Translations under genes and position numbers: made by a program | Notes under the pieces: generated by a model | Database searches by the model: none | What the model saw: only the letters and a program-made list of their open reading frames with translations | Told to the model about the DNA's origin: nothing | NCBI GenBank assembly: GCA_949841465.1 | Contig: CATKZW010000009.1 | Location: forward strand, 1 to 64,000 | DNA from: an uncultured Oscillospiraceae bacterium | GTDB taxonomy: Bacteria > Bacillota > Clostridia > Oscillospirales > Oscillospiraceae | DNA: 64,000 nt | Direction of reading: 5' to 3' | Shown here: in pieces, positions 32,337 to 41,986 of the stretch | Numbering within the stretch: the first letter of the stretch is position 1 | Layout of the letters: every line of letters starts with the position of its first letter

Positions 32337-32768
32337 ATGCTTATCTCTACCAGGGGGCGCTACGCCCTGCGGGTGATGATCGACCTGGCCGAGCATCAAT
32401 CGGCCGGGTACATCCCCCTGAAGGAGATCGCCCAGCGCCAGGGCATCTCGGAAAAATATCTGGAGAGCATCATCAAGCTGCTGGTCAAGGCCCGGCTGCT
32501 CTCCGGCGTCCGGGGCAAGGGCGGCGGCTACCGGCTCACCCAGCCCCCCGAGCTGTGCACGGTGGACGCCATCCTGCGCCTCACGGAGGACTCACTGGCC
32601 CCGGTGTCCTGCCTGGAGGAGGGGGCGGACCCCTGCGCCCGGGCGGCGGAGTGCCGCACCCTGGCCCTGTGGCAGGGGCTGGACAAGGTGATCCGGGACT
32701 ATCTCACCGGCGTCACCCTGGCCGATCTGATCCGGCCCGGCGAGGACGGCGGCAGCTACGTGATTTGA
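32337..32768 (+). CDS. Rrf2-family regulator (CymR/IscR-like)
   Basis: A 143-residue winged-helix protein: STRGRYALRVMIDLAEH, IPLKEIAQRQGISEKYLE as recognition region and VRGKGGGYRLTQPP as wing. Three cysteines (SCLEEGADPCARAAEC) are near the IscR cluster positions, though the spacing is C-x7-C-x5-C, so Fe-S binding is possible but not certain. Divergence from cysK suggests a cysteine or sulfur regulator like CymR, or a Fe-S sensor that controls cysteine supply. ATG at 32337 follows GAAGGAGGGG. Confidence 0.9.
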   Translation: MLISTRGRYALRVMIDLAEHQSAGYIPLKEIAQRQGISEKYLESIIKLLVKARLLSGVRGKGGGYRLTQPPELCTVDAILRLTEDSLAPVSCLEEGADPCARAAECRTLALWQGLDKVIRDYLTGVTLADLIRPGEDGGSYVI

Positions 32769-32782
32769 ACCCCGCCTGAGCG

Positions 32783-32820
32783 AAAAAAACGCCTGAGCCG
32801 CACGCAGGGCAGCTCAGGCG
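32783..32820 (-). terminator. Bidirectional terminator, strongest for the fruK unit
   Basis: CGCCTGAGC pairs with GCTCAGGCG (9 bp). On the minus strand TTTTTTT follows, terminating fruK and the small ORF; on the plus strand GAGTTTT follows, serving the Rrf2 gene. Confidence 0.8.
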
Positions 32821-32826
32821 GAGTTT

Positions 32827-32982
32827 TCATACCACTTTGATGTCGGTGTGCTCCAGATACCGGCGGTCGTCCAGCACGTAGGCCCGCAGCCCCCGCTGGG
32901 GCAGGCGCTTCACATCCATGCTGGACTCCTCACCCCGGAACTCCTCCCGGATGGGCAGTGCGCCACAGTCAAGCGCACTCAA
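32827..32982 (-). CDS. Unlisted 51-residue protein downstream of fruK
   Basis: This ORF is too short for the track. It begins at TTG 32982, ~6 nt after GAAGGAAAA, 19 nt after fruK ends, and ends just before a strong terminator. The protein starts (M)SALDCGALPIREEF, has an acidic stretch (REEFRGEESSMDV) and ends RAYVLDDRRYLEHTDIKVV. I do not recognise it. Placement between a gene and its terminator, with a ribosome-binding site, supports it as real. It might instead be the tail of a deleted larger gene. It is not hydrophobic, so probably cytosolic. Confidence 0.5.
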   Translation of the reverse strand: MSALDCGALPIREEFRGEESSMDVKRLPQRGLRAYVLDDRRYLEHTDIKVV

Positions 32983-33001
32983 TCATTTTCCTTCAAACGG
33001 T

Positions 33002-33904
33002 TCAAAAGGTATCCAGCAGGGCCAGCACCTCAGGCTTGGTGGCCAGGCCGTCGGAGAAGGCGGTGGCGGACCCGGCGGCGGCGCCCATGCGGTGGGCGGC
33101 GGCGTAGTCCCCGGTCTTGAGCCAGCCCGCCAGGAAGCCCGCCACCATGGAATCGCCCGCGCCCACGGAGTTGCGGACCTTGCCGCGGGGTACGCCCAGC
33201 CGGTGGCAGCCGCCGGTCTCGTCCAGCAGCAGGGAGCCGTCCCCGGCCATGGACACCAGCACGTTGCGCGCGCCCTTCTTCTGGAGCTGCCTGGCGCAGT
33301 CCACGATCTCCTGGTCGGCGGTCAGGGTCCTGCCGAAAATCTCGCCCAGCTCGTGGTTATTGGGCTTGACGAGGAAGGGCTTGTAGGGCAGCACGGCGCA
33401 CAGCAGGTCCCGGGTGGCGTCCACCACAGTGAGGATGCCCCGGCCCTCCAGCCTGGCCAGGATCTTCTGGTAGACGTCGTCGGGCAGGGATGCGGGGATG
33501 GAGCCGGACAGGTCCAGCACGTCCCCGTTCTCCAGGCGGTCCAGCCTGCCGAACAGCTCTTCCAGCGCGGCGGCGGGGATGGCGGGGCCCCGACCGTTGA
33601 TCTCGGTCTCCTCCCCCGCCTTGATCTTCACGTTGATGCGGGTGAGCCCCTCAGGCAGCCAGATGAAGTCGGTCCGGATCCCGCTGTCCCGCAGGCCGCG
33701 GTCCAGCGCCTGTCCGGTGAACCCGGCCAGGAATCCAAGGGCGACGTTTTCGATGCCCAGATTGCGCAGGACGGTGGACACGTTGATCCCCTTGCCGCCG
33801 AACTGCACCTCCTCGCTCCGGGTGCGGTTGATGTCCCCGGCCCGGAACCCATCCATACGGACCACGTAGTCCAGGGCGGGGTTGAACGTGACGGTGTAAA
33901 CCAT
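33002..33904 (-). CDS. fruK: 1-phosphofructokinase (PfkB family)
   Basis: A 300-residue PfkB-family sugar kinase. N-terminal TVTFNPALDYVV and the substrate motif FGGKGINVS are typical of 1-phosphofructokinase/tagatose-6-phosphate kinase; the C-terminal anion hole and catalytic Asp lie in NSVGAGDSMVAGF. FruK makes fructose-1,6-bisphosphate from fructose-1-phosphate. No fructose PTS gene is adjacent, so LacC-like activity on tagatose-6-phosphate cannot be excluded. ATG at 33904 follows AAAGGAGG; the track's start lies in the promoter. A small ORF follows on the same transcript. Confidence 0.88.
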   Translation of the reverse strand: MVYTVTFNPALDYVVRMDGFRAGDINRTRSEEVQFGGKGINVSTVLRNLGIENVALGFLAGFTGQALDRGLRDSGIRTDFIWLPEGLTRINVKIKAGEETEINGRGPAIPAAALEELFGRLDRLENGDVLDLSGSIPASLPDDVYQKILARLEGRGILTVVDATRDLLCAVLPYKPFLVKPNNHELGEIFGRTLTADQEIVDCARQLQKKGARNVLVSMAGDGSLLLDETGGCHRLGVPRGKVRNSVGAGDSMVAGFLAGWLKTGDYAAAHRMGAAAGSATAFSDGLATKPEVLALLDTF

Positions 33905-33968
33905 GGCGAAACCTCCTTTGAGATGATTGAAAATGATTTTTTCTGTGACTTCCGTTTGGATTAACTGC

Positions 33969-33997
33969 ATGGTACACCCAAAAAAGATAATCGTCAA
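33969..33997 (-). promoter_or_regulatory. Promoter of fruK
   Basis: Minus-strand TTGACG (33997-33992), 17-bp spacer, TACCAT (33974-33969). The rest of the 325-bp gap up to 34,229 is AT-rich and shows no gene. Confidence 0.65.
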
Positions 33998-34163
33998 TTT
34001 TTTATAATAATTTTCGGTCGCAAAAAATCGGACCAGGATTCAGCAATTGTGCGCAAAAATTAAAAATCAATCAAAACAAGTCAGGACGAAGCACATCCTG
34101 TCAAGGCGGCCCCATCAACCGCAGGCATTTCCCAGGCCGTCGGGCCGTTTTTACGAAAAACCA

Positions 34164-34193
34164 TTGTCTTTTCCCTCCAACCTATGGTATGAT
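34164..34193 (+). promoter_or_regulatory. Promoter of the first ABC-F gene
   Basis: TTGTCT (34164-34169), 18-bp spacer, TATGAT (34188-34193). Confidence 0.6.
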
Positions 34194-34229
34194 GGGCCAG
34201 ATCAATTTTGAAGGAGCGGCAAAATAACC

Positions 34230-35831
34230 ATGATAACTGTCACTGACCTGAGCCTCAACTACAGCGGCACCCCGCTGTTCTCCCACGTGGACCTGCAGTT
34301 CGACCGGGGCAACTGCTACGGCATCATCGGCGCCAACGGCGCGGGCAAGTCCACCTTTTTGAAGATTCTCTCCGGCGAGCTGGACTCCACCTCCGGCGAG
34401 GTGAGCATTCTGCCAAACATCCGCATGTCCGTGCTGAAGCAGGACCAAAACGCCTACGACGCCTACAGCGTGATGGACACCGTCATCATGGGCAACCAGC
34501 GGCTGTACGACATCGGCAAGCAGAAGGACGCGCTCTACGCCAAGGAGGAGATGACCGACGAGGACGGCCTGCTGGCCTGCCAGCTGGAGGAGGAGTACGC
34601 CGAGCTGGGCGGCTGGGAGGCGGAGAGCAACGCCAGCCGCATTCTCCAGGGCCTGGGCGTGGGCACCGAGCACCACGAGGGGGGCATGGCCACCCTGGAC
34701 CCCCGCCTGAAGGTGAAGGTGCTGCTGGCCCAGGCGCTGTTCGGCAGCCCGGACCTGCTGATGATGGACGAGCCCACCAACAACCTGGACATCGACGCGG
34801 TGAACTGGCTGGAGGACTTCCTGCTGGACTTCGAGGGCACTGTCATCGTGGTGTCCCACGACCGGCACTTCCTCAACACCGTGTGCACCCACATCGTGGA
34901 CATCGACTACAATAAGATCAAGATGTATGTGGGCAACTACGACTTCTGGTACGAGTCCTCCCAGCTGGTGCAGCAGCTGGTGAAGAACCAAAACAAGCGC
35001 AACGAGGAGAAAATCAAGGAATTGCAGGACTTTATCTCCCGCTTCTCCGCCAACAAATCCAAGTCCAAGCAGGCCACCGCCCGGCGCAAGCTGCTGGACA
35101 AGCTGACGGTGCAGGAGATGCCCGCCTCCTCCCGGCGGTACCCCTTCGTGGGCTTCACCCCGGACCGGGAGGTGGGCAAGGACATCCTGTTCGTCACCGA
35201 CGTGAGCAAGACCATCGACGGGGTGAAGGTGCTGGACAAGGTGTCCTTCATCGTGGGCCATGACGAAAAGATCGCCTTCGTGGGGGACAACGAAAACGCC
35301 CACACGGCGCTGTTCAAGATTCTGGCCGGGGAGATGGAGCCCGACGAGGGCACCGTCAAATGGGGCCAGACGGCCACGTTTTCCTACTTTCCCAAGGACA
35401 ACACCCCCTACTTTGAGGACTGTGAGGACGACCTGGTCCAGTGGCTGCGCCAATTCTCCCGTGACCCCCAGGAGCAGTACCTCCGGGGCTTCCTGGGCCG
35501 GATGCTGTTCTCCGGGGAGGAGGTCCACAAGCCGGTGAAGGTTTTATCCGGCGGGGAGAAGGTGCGGTGCATGCTGTCCCGGATGATGCTGTCCGGGGCC
35601 AACGTGCTCATGCTGGACCAGCCCACCAACCACCTGGACCTGGAGTCCATCGCGGCGCTGAACAAGGGCCTGGAGGCGGTAAAATGCAACGTGCTGGTGG
35701 CCTCCCACGACCACCAGCTCATCCAGACCGTATGTAACCGGGTGTTCGACTTCACTGCGGACGGCAAGCTCATCGACAGCAAGACCACCTACGACGAGTA
35801 TCTGGACCGCCTGCACGAGACGGCCCAGTAG
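34230..35831 (+). CDS. ABC-F family ATPase (YkpA/YbiT-like)
   Basis: A 533-residue protein with two ATPase domains and no membrane part. ABC-F proteins act on the ribosome; this subgroup is a housekeeping translation factor rather than a resistance determinant. Domain 1 has GANGAGKST and MMDEPTNNLD with a degenerate signature (TLDPRLKVKVLLAQ). The linker (residues ~235-300) is basic and helical. Domain 2 has a degenerate Walker A (GDNENAHTALFKI, no GKS) but a good signature LSGGEKVR and MLDQPTNHLD. Loss of the second P-loop is, as I recall, usual in this subgroup. ATG follows GAAGGAG. Confidence 0.88.
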   Translation: MITVTDLSLNYSGTPLFSHVDLQFDRGNCYGIIGANGAGKSTFLKILSGELDSTSGEVSILPNIRMSVLKQDQNAYDAYSVMDTVIMGNQRLYDIGKQKDALYAKEEMTDEDGLLACQLEEEYAELGGWEAESNASRILQGLGVGTEHHEGGMATLDPRLKVKVLLAQALFGSPDLLMMDEPTNNLDIDAVNWLEDFLLDFEGTVIVVSHDRHFLNTVCTHIVDIDYNKIKMYVGNYDFWYESSQLVQQLVKNQNKRNEEKIKELQDFISRFSANKSKSKQATARRKLLDKLTVQEMPASSRRYPFVGFTPDREVGKDILFVTDVSKTIDGVKVLDKVSFIVGHDEKIAFVGDNENAHTALFKILAGEMEPDEGTVKWGQTATFSYFPKDNTPYFEDCEDDLVQWLRQFSRDPQEQYLRGFLGRMLFSGEEVHKPVKVLSGGEKVRCMLSRMMLSGANVLMLDQPTNHLDLESIAALNKGLEAVKCNVLVASHDHQLIQTVCNRVFDFTADGKLIDSKTTYDEYLDRLHETAQ

Positions 35832-35859
35832 AGTCAGCGCAGTTGAAAATCGAAACAGA

Positions 35860-35970
35860 AGGGGGGAGCGGCCTTCCCTGTTGGGGACAGTTCATACCAA
35901 GGCAGAAACCCTGCCCCTTTCTGCGCGCCCTGGCGGGAACCGTCCCCGCTGGGGAAGGCCGCTCCCCCCT
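35860..35970. repeat. 111-nt perfect-armed hairpin
   Basis: AGGGGGGAGCGGCCTTCCC (35860-35878) is exactly complementary to 35952-35970. Inside it GGGGAC-a-GTTC (35883-35893) pairs with GAAC-c-GTCCCC (35937-35947), and GCAGAAA (35902-35908) with TTTCTGC (35918-35924). It is not followed by a T-tract on either strand. It lies between the convergent ABC-F gene and the small-protein operon, in an otherwise empty 240-bp gap. It could be a structured RNA, a processing or stability element, or a miniature palindromic element. Confidence 0.8.
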
Positions 35971-36071
35971 CCACCGGCAACGTGATATTAACTTTTCCAT
36001 CCCTGGGGGAGGGTTCCCCCTCTATCCGCGCACCGGCTTCGTAACAAAACCAGCCCCGCCGGCAGTCCCGG

Positions 36072-36263
36072 TCAGAGCTCCGGGGAGTGGAACAGGTCCG
36101 GGTCCTGCCAGTAGTCCAGGTCGACGCCCGCCCTGGGAGGGGTGGACTGGGGTCCGGCCTGAATGCGTCCCGCCACCAGGCTGGACAGGTCCTCATAGGG
36201 GGGCGGGCGGTAGCGCGGGTCCTCGGCCGCCAGCTCCCGCTCGTCAGGCATCTCGTGCTTCAT
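36072..36263 (-). CDS. Small acidic protein, 63 residues, in the N/Q-rich operon
   Basis: ATG follows AAAGGAGGAATATGCA. The protein is hydrophilic, rich in Pro, Asp and Glu (MPDERELAAEDPRYRPPPY) and ends WQDPDLFHSPEL, with no hydrophobic segment. I do not recognise a family. It lies 61 nt after the N/Q-rich gene on the same strand and probably shares its forespore-like promoter, which suggests a spore-related role. That is inference from context only. Confidence 0.65.
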   Translation of the reverse strand: MKHEMPDERELAAEDPRYRPPPYEDLSSLVAGRIQAGPQSTPPRAGVDLDYWQDPDLFHSPEL

Positions 36264-36324
36264 TGCATATTCCTCCTTTCAAAACAGGGGGCGGAGGACG
36301 CAGCCGCCCTCCGCCCCTGCCAAC

Positions 36325-36480
36325 TCAGTAGCCCCGGTTGTTGTTCCGGTTCTCAGGGTTGTTGGAGTCCTTCTTGTTCTGGCTGTTCTGCTGATTGCGG
36401 TTCTGGCCGCTCTGCTGGTTCTGATTCTGGCTGTTCTGACGGTTCTTGTTTTCAGTGTTGTTGTAGTTGCGGTTATCCAT
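36325..36480 (-). CDS. Asn/Gln-rich 51-residue protein, candidate spore protein
   Basis: Absent from the track because of length. It starts MDNRNYNNTENKNRQNSQNQ and ends NNNRGY. About half the residues are Asn or Gln, it is strongly hydrophilic and has no cysteine. The composition recalls the gamma-type small acid-soluble spore proteins (SspE), although no repeat or GPR protease site is evident. ATG follows GAGGTGATAATC. A sequence close to a sigma-G/sigma-F promoter lies immediately upstream, in support of forespore expression. It could also be a spore-coat-type protein. Confidence 0.7.
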   Translation of the reverse strand: MDNRNYNNTENKNRQNSQNQNQQSGQNRNQQNSQNKKDSNNPENRNNNRGY

Positions 36481-36500
36481 GATTATCACCTCACGCAGGA

Positions 36501-36530
36501 CAGTATGCCACCGTTTTTGACGGGCTATAC
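36501..36530 (-). promoter_or_regulatory. Forespore-type (sigma-G/F-like) promoter
   Basis: On the minus strand GTATA (36530-36526), 18-bp spacer, CATACTG (36507-36501), close to the sigma-G consensus TGHATA-N17/18-CATACTA. No sigma-A promoter of similar quality is seen. It gives a ~15-20-nt leader to the N/Q-rich gene. Confidence 0.55.
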
Positions 36531-36643
36531 GGGCTGGAAAAATTTTTTAAAAAATAGTACCCTTTTATGACACTCTGTGTTATAATACTGTCGAAAAAAC
36601 GCCGCGGGCGCTCAGGCCCCCGGCCGGGAAAGGTGGATGCCGT

Positions 36644-37099
36644 ATGAAATGTCCGTACTGCACCTATTTGGAGAGCAGGGTGGTGGACTCCCGTCCTGCG
36701 GACGAGGGGAGCACCATCCGGCGGCGCCGGGAGTGCCTGTCCTGCCACAAGCGCTTCACCACCTACGAGATTGTGGAAAGTCTGCCCCTGATGGTGGTCA
36801 AGCGGGACGGCAGCCGCCAGGCCTTTGACCGGAACAAGCTGCTGGGCAGCATGATGAAGGCCTGCGAGAAGCGCTCGGTGTCCATCGCCACGCTGGAACG
36901 GCTGACCGACGAGGTCGAGCAGAGCATGCAGAACGAGATGGAGCGGGAGGTGCCCACCACCGAGATCGGCGAACTGGTGATGGAGAAGCTGAAGGATGTG
37001 GACGAGGTGTCCTACGTCCGCTTCGCGTCGGTGTACCGCCAATTCAAAGACCTGCAGACGTTCATGGCCGAGCTGACCAAACTGCTGGAGGAAAAATAG
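36644..37099 (+). CDS. nrdR: Transcriptional repressor NrdR
   Basis: A 151-residue repressor of ribonucleotide reductase genes. The N-terminal zinc ribbon is CPYC...[12 protein letters not shown]; residues ~48-140 form the ATP cone ([24 protein letters not shown]) that senses ATP/dATP. Length and motifs are standard. ATG follows AAAGGTGG. A -10 TATAAT lies ~65 nt upstream with no good -35. Its probable target, nrdD, is at 56,440 and has a perfect palindrome resembling an NrdR box. Monocistronic, with its own terminator. Confidence 0.97.
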   Translation: MKCPYCTYLESRVVDSRPADEGSTIRRRRECLSCHKRFTTYEIVESLPLMVVKRDGSRQAFDRNKLLGSMMKACEKRSVSIATLERLTDEVEQSMQNEMEREVPTTEIGELVMEKLKDVDEVSYVRFASVYRQFKDLQTFMAELTKLLEEK

Positions 37100-37109
37100 A
37101 ACCGCAAGC

Positions 37110-37141
37110 CCGCCGGGAGGAGAACGCCCGGCGGTTTTTTT
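37110..37141 (+). terminator. Terminator of nrdR
   Basis: CCGCCGGG pairs with CCCGGCGG, followed by TTTTTTT. Confidence 0.92.
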
Positions 37142-37260
37142 GTCCAAAGGCGGAACGCACCCCGGCTGCAAAAATCTGTCAGAAGCTGGCACTCTCTCCG
37201 GCCGATTGTGAACGGAAAGTGAATTTTTTGGTTTCAGCCCAAAATTTTTGAAATAGGGGG

Positions 37261-37327
37261 TTGATTTTTTTTGATAGAGGGGGTATTATCATACTCGAAG
37301 TTAGCACTCAAGGAAAAAGAGTGCTAA
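37261..37327 (+). promoter_or_regulatory. groE promoter with CIRCE operator
   Basis: TTGATT (37261-37266), 17-bp spacer, TATTAT (37284-37289), then a perfect CIRCE element TTAGCACTC-N9-GAGTGCTAA (37301-37327), the binding site of HrcA. Heat-shock derepression is expected. Confidence 0.95.
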
Positions 37328-37377
37328 CCCGTTTGAAACCGTTTATACGTATATCAACATATAAGGAGGAACCAACT

Positions 37378-37662
37378 ATGAATCTCAAACCCCTGTCTGA
37401 CCGCGTGATCCTCAAGGCCCTGGAGGCCGAGGAGAAGACCAAGGGCGGCATCATTCTCACCGCCAACGCCAAGGAGAAGCCCGAAATGGCCGAGGTGGTG
37501 GCCGTGGGTCCCGGCGGCACGGTGGACGGCAAGGAGGTCGTCATGACCGTAAAGGTGGGCGACAAGGTGCTCACCAGCAAGTATTCCGGCACCGAGGTCA
37601 AGGTGGACGGCGAGGAGTACACCATCGTCCGCCAGAACGATATTCTCGCGATTGTCGAGTAA
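37378..37662 (+). CDS. groES: Co-chaperonin GroES
   Basis: A 94-residue protein: LKPLSDRVILKALEAEEKT, the mobile loop KGGIILTANAKEKPE, and the C-terminal YTIVRQNDILAIVE. GroES caps the GroEL folding chamber. ATG at 37378 follows ATAAGGAGGA; the track's longer start overlaps the CIRCE element and is wrong. It is the first gene of the groES-groEL operon under HrcA/CIRCE control. Confidence 0.98.
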   Translation: MNLKPLSDRVILKALEAEEKTKGGIILTANAKEKPEMAEVVAVGPGGTVDGKEVVMTVKVGDKVLTSKYSGTEVKVDGEEYTIVRQNDILAIVE

Positions 37663-37700
37663 TCCACGTTTGTTAACACATCTCAAATATTTGGAGGTAA

Positions 37701-39332
<1,632 letters not shown>

Positions 39333-39346
39333 AATAAAAATTCAGC

Positions 39347-39380
39347 AAATGGGCGGCAGCGAAAGCTGCCGCCCATTTAT
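39347..39380 (+). terminator. Terminator of groESL
   Basis: AAATGGGCGGCAGC pairs perfectly with GCTGCCGCCCATTT, loop GAAA. Confidence 0.92.
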
Positions 39381-39399
39381 TCGGACAAAGCGCATGATA

Positions 39400-39456
39400 A
39401 AATGCCTGCGGCGGCAGGTCGGCTCAAATAAAGCCGTCCTGTCCTGCCGCAGGCGT
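39400..39456 (-). terminator. Terminator of the chemoreceptor gene
   Basis: Minus strand: GCCTGCGGCAGG... pairs with ...CCTGCCGCCGCAGGC through a long, slightly interrupted stem, followed by ATTTTATC. Confidence 0.7.
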
Positions 39457-39484
39457 TTCGATTCTCTGCGTCTATGTCAGCCGA

Positions 39485-41458
39485 TCATCCCCCGGCCATG
39501 GTAAACTGATCCACCAGCGACTTCAACCCGGCCGCCTCGGCGGAGAGCTCCTCGCTGGCCGCGGCGCTCTCCTCGGCGGTGGCGCTGTTGGTCTGCACCA
39601 CGGAGGAAATCTGGTCGATGCCCTCGGTGACCTGTGCCAGGGCGGCAGTCTGGTTTTCCACGGCCTCCACCACCAGGTCCATCTGGCTGGACACGCTGTC
39701 CGCGATCTCGCTGGTCCGCTCCAGGGATTCGGTCACCCGCTCCACTGCCCGGCCGCCCTCGAAGACGGAGGCAATGGAGCTCTCAATCAGCTCCTTGGTG
39801 GCCTTGGCCGCCTCGTCAGACTTGGAGGCCAGGTTGCGCACCTCATCGGCCACCACCGCGAAGCCCTTTCCGGCGGCGCCCGCCCGGGCGGCCTCCACTG
39901 CGGCGTTCAGCGCCAGGATGTTGGTCTGGAACGCAATGGTTTCGATGGCCGCGATGATCTTGGAGATCTCCTCGGAGGATCTGGATATGCTTTCCATAGC
40001 CGCGTTCAGCTCCTTGACGTGCTCCACGCTGGTGCGCAGCTGGGCGCCGGACTGAACCACGGACCGGCCCGCCTCCCCTGCGGCGGCCGCGGTCTTTTTG
40101 GCGTTGGCGGAGATGTCGTTGATGGTGGCCGCCAGCTCCTCCACGGAGCTGGCCTGCTCCATGGAGCCCTGGCTCAGCGTCTGGGCCCCGACGGACACCT
40201 GGCTGCTGGCGGCGGATACCTGCCCGGCGGCGGCGTTGATCTGGCGCAGGGTGCCGCTGAGCTCCAGCTTCATCGTGCGCATGGACAGCAGGATGCTCTG
40301 AAATCCCCCCACGTAGGCGTCACGGTGGCTGGACTGGATGTCAAAATTCTTGTTCGCCATCTCGGTGAGCAGATAGTCGATGTCGTTGATGATGGTGTTC
40401 AGCCCTGCCACCATCGACGCCGTGGAGCGGGTCAGCTCCGCCGTCTCATCCTGACCGGTGGCCTGGGGGACGGGGGACTTCAAATCGCCCTCCACCAGCA
40501 GCTTCATCCGTTCGGCGCACGCCCGCATGGGCACGCTGATGCTGCTGGACAGCTTCAGCGCCACCACGATGGAGGCCGCGATGGAGACCGCGACCACCAG
40601 CACGCTGATGAGGATGCCAAAGTATGTATCCGCCAGATAGTTTGACTTGGGCGAGGCCACGGCGAGGCTCCAGCCGTCGGTCCCGCTCACGGGGGCGTAG
40701 GCCAGAAAGCGGGGCCCGTCGTCGGCGCGGATGGAGCCGAACCCGTTCTCCCCCCTGCGCATGGCCGCATGGAGGGCGGCATTGCTTTTCAGGGCGGCGT
40801 CGCTCAGGGCCTCCCGTTCAATGTTCTGGGTGGTGATGGTGTCCAGCGTGATGTCGGCGATGGTGTCGCCGGACTTGTTGATCATATAGGCCCGGCAGTT
40901 CTCACCGATCTTGATGGAGGAGACGATGTCATTCAGAAAGGTCTCCTGGGGCACAAAATACACCACGCCCACAATCCGGCCGTCGCGGCTTCCGCCCTCA
41001 TAGAGGGGCGCGGCCACTATGATGGACAGCTCTCCTGTAATTTTGCTGACCAGCGGCTCGGACACATAGATATTGCCCTGCATGGCCTGCTTCACATACT
41101 CCCGGTCCGAGTAATCGTTGCCGTCGAAAATGCTGTAGCCGTTGACGCCGATGACGTTGCCCCGCCGGAAGCCGTGCATGGCGACGCGCTCGTCGATGAT
41201 GGCGCGCTTCTCCTCCAGCTCCACGCCGTCATCGGACAGCTGCGGAATACAGCCGGTGTCTATGGCCACGTTCTTGTAGGCCGTCAGTTCCTGCTCAATG
41301 CGCTGTGCCGCCAGCACCGCCGTCTCGCTCATCAGCTGGTCCACCGTGGCGACGGTGCTCCGGTAGCTGAGCGCGCTGCTGGCCGCCCCCACGGCGATCA
41401 GCGCGGTTAAAACGGTTGCCATCAAGCATACTGTGATTTTTGTACGAATGCTTTTCAT
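39485..41458 (-). CDS. Methyl-accepting chemotaxis protein with extracellular Cache-type domain
   Basis: A 657-residue chemoreceptor. Membrane segment 1 is at residues ~9-30 and segment 2 near 285-310 ([22 protein letters not shown]); between them lies a ~250-residue Cache-type sensor ([20 protein letters not shown]). A HAMP domain follows and a long coiled-coil signalling domain ends with the CheA/CheW-binding hairpin [19 protein letters not shown]. Methylation-site Glu/Gln pairs flank the hairpin. The ligand is unknown. ATG follows GAGGTGAAGAG. No chemotaxis or flagellar genes are nearby, so it is an orphan receptor. Confidence 0.93.
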   Translation of the reverse strand: MKSIRTKITVCLMATVLTALIAVGAASSALSYRSTVATVDQLMSETAVLAAQRIEQELTAYKNVAIDTGCIPQLSDDGVELEEKRAIIDERVAMHGFRRGNVIGVNGYSIFDGNDYSDREYVKQAMQGNIYVSEPLVSKITGELSIIVAAPLYEGGSRDGRIVGVVYFVPQETFLNDIVSSIKIGENCRAYMINKSGDTIADITLDTITTQNIEREALSDAALKSNAALHAAMRRGENGFGSIRADDGPRFLAYAPVSGTDGWSLAVASPKSNYLADTYFGILISVLVVAVSIAASIVVALKLSSSISVPMRACAERMKLLVEGDLKSPVPQATGQDETAELTRSTASMVAGLNTIINDIDYLLTEMANKNFDIQSSHRDAYVGGFQSILLSMRTMKLELSGTLRQINAAAGQVSAASSQVSVGAQTLSQGSMEQASSVEELAATINDISANAKKTAAAAGEAGRSVVQSGAQLRTSVEHVKELNAAMESISRSSEEISKIIAAIETIAFQTNILALNAAVEAARAGAAGKGFAVVADEVRNLASKSDEAAKATKELIESSIASVFEGGRAVERVTESLERTSEIADSVSSQMDLVVEAVENQTAALAQVTEGIDQISSVVQTNSATAEESAAASEELSAEAAGLKSLVDQFTMAGG

Positions 41459-41522
41459 CTCTCTTCACCTCAAAATGATTGTTTCCGGAGCCAATGTCTC
41501 CTCAACAGGGGAGCTTACACCT

Positions 41523-41552
41523 ATTATAGAGTCTGGAAAGTTGACCTGTCAA
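41523..41552 (-). promoter_or_regulatory. Promoter of the chemoreceptor gene
   Basis: Minus-strand TTGACA (41552-41547), 18-bp spacer, TATAAT (41528-41523). Confidence 0.75.
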
Positions 41553-41714
41553 CAGCTTTTATCTGCGCTTTTCATAATCACCGGTTTCCGGGATGGTATG
41601 CGGGCCTTTTTTGTCAAAGGCATCTTTTCTTCCCAAGCGGCGGCGCGGGCGGCCCCATCGTCATATTCCGCCGGCGCGATCGGCCGCCGTCCGGGCCTTT
41701 CGCGCAATCTCTGC

Positions 41715-41743
41715 TTGCAATCTCCTGCGGGTTCTGTTATAAT
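41715..41743 (+). promoter_or_regulatory. Strong promoter of the structured RNA
   Basis: TTGCAA (41715-41720), 17-bp spacer, perfect TATAAT (41738-41743); transcription should start at about 41,750. Confidence 0.8.
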
Positions 41744-41749
41744 CGACAT

Positions 41750-41986
41750 GGAACAACAAAAATGCGGCAGCCCCCGGGTGTGTCACCACCCGAGGGCCTG
41801 CGCAGGTGGCTACAACACCTACACAACGGCCATTCGGCCGCACCGCAGGCTCATTATACGACAAACCGTCTCTTTTCGCAAGGGGCGTTTTGGCCGTTTG
41901 CAAAATAATGTCCTTGTGGTTGTGTGCAATGGGGAGCTTATGGCTTCTTAAGCGCTGTGTAGGGGGAACCCTGCACGGCGTTTTTG
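41750..41986 (+). ncRNA. Candidate ~235-nt structured small RNA of unknown family
   Basis: A strong promoter and an intrinsic terminator (GCTGTGTAGGG/CCCTGCACGGC then GTTTTTG) bound a segment full of helices: CGGGTG/CACCCG; a three-way junction closed by GCCTGCG/CGCAGGC with AGGTG/CACCT and CGGCC/GGCCG arms; and CATTAT/ATAATG enclosing CAAAC/GTTTG and CGTCTCTT/AAGGGGCG. The 5' and 3' ends may also pair (AGC.CCCC with GGGG.GCT). The ORF across it has no ribosome-binding site. Size and lone transcription would suit a 6S-type RNA, but I cannot place it in a known family. Confidence 0.7.

Noticed and set aside
34230-35831. Reading the first ABC-F gene as a defective resistance gene because its second P-loop is missing
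   Set aside because: As I recall, a degenerate second Walker A is normal in the YkpA/YbiT-like subgroup, and the rest of the protein is intact.
36325-36480. CRISPR-like or tandem DNA repeat in the CTGTTCTG-rich stretch
   Set aside because: The repetition comes from CAG/AAC codons of an Asn/Gln-rich protein; there are no regular repeats with unique spacers.
41433-41951. 172-residue ORF across the chemoreceptor promoter and the structured RNA
   Set aside because: It spans a promoter and a structured, terminated RNA, has no ribosome-binding site and looks random.
41750-41986. Calling the structured RNA 6S RNA, tmRNA or SRP RNA
   Set aside because: Length is compatible with 6S, but I see no clear 6S central bubble, no tmRNA tag frame and no SRP GGAA tetraloop motif, so no family name was given.
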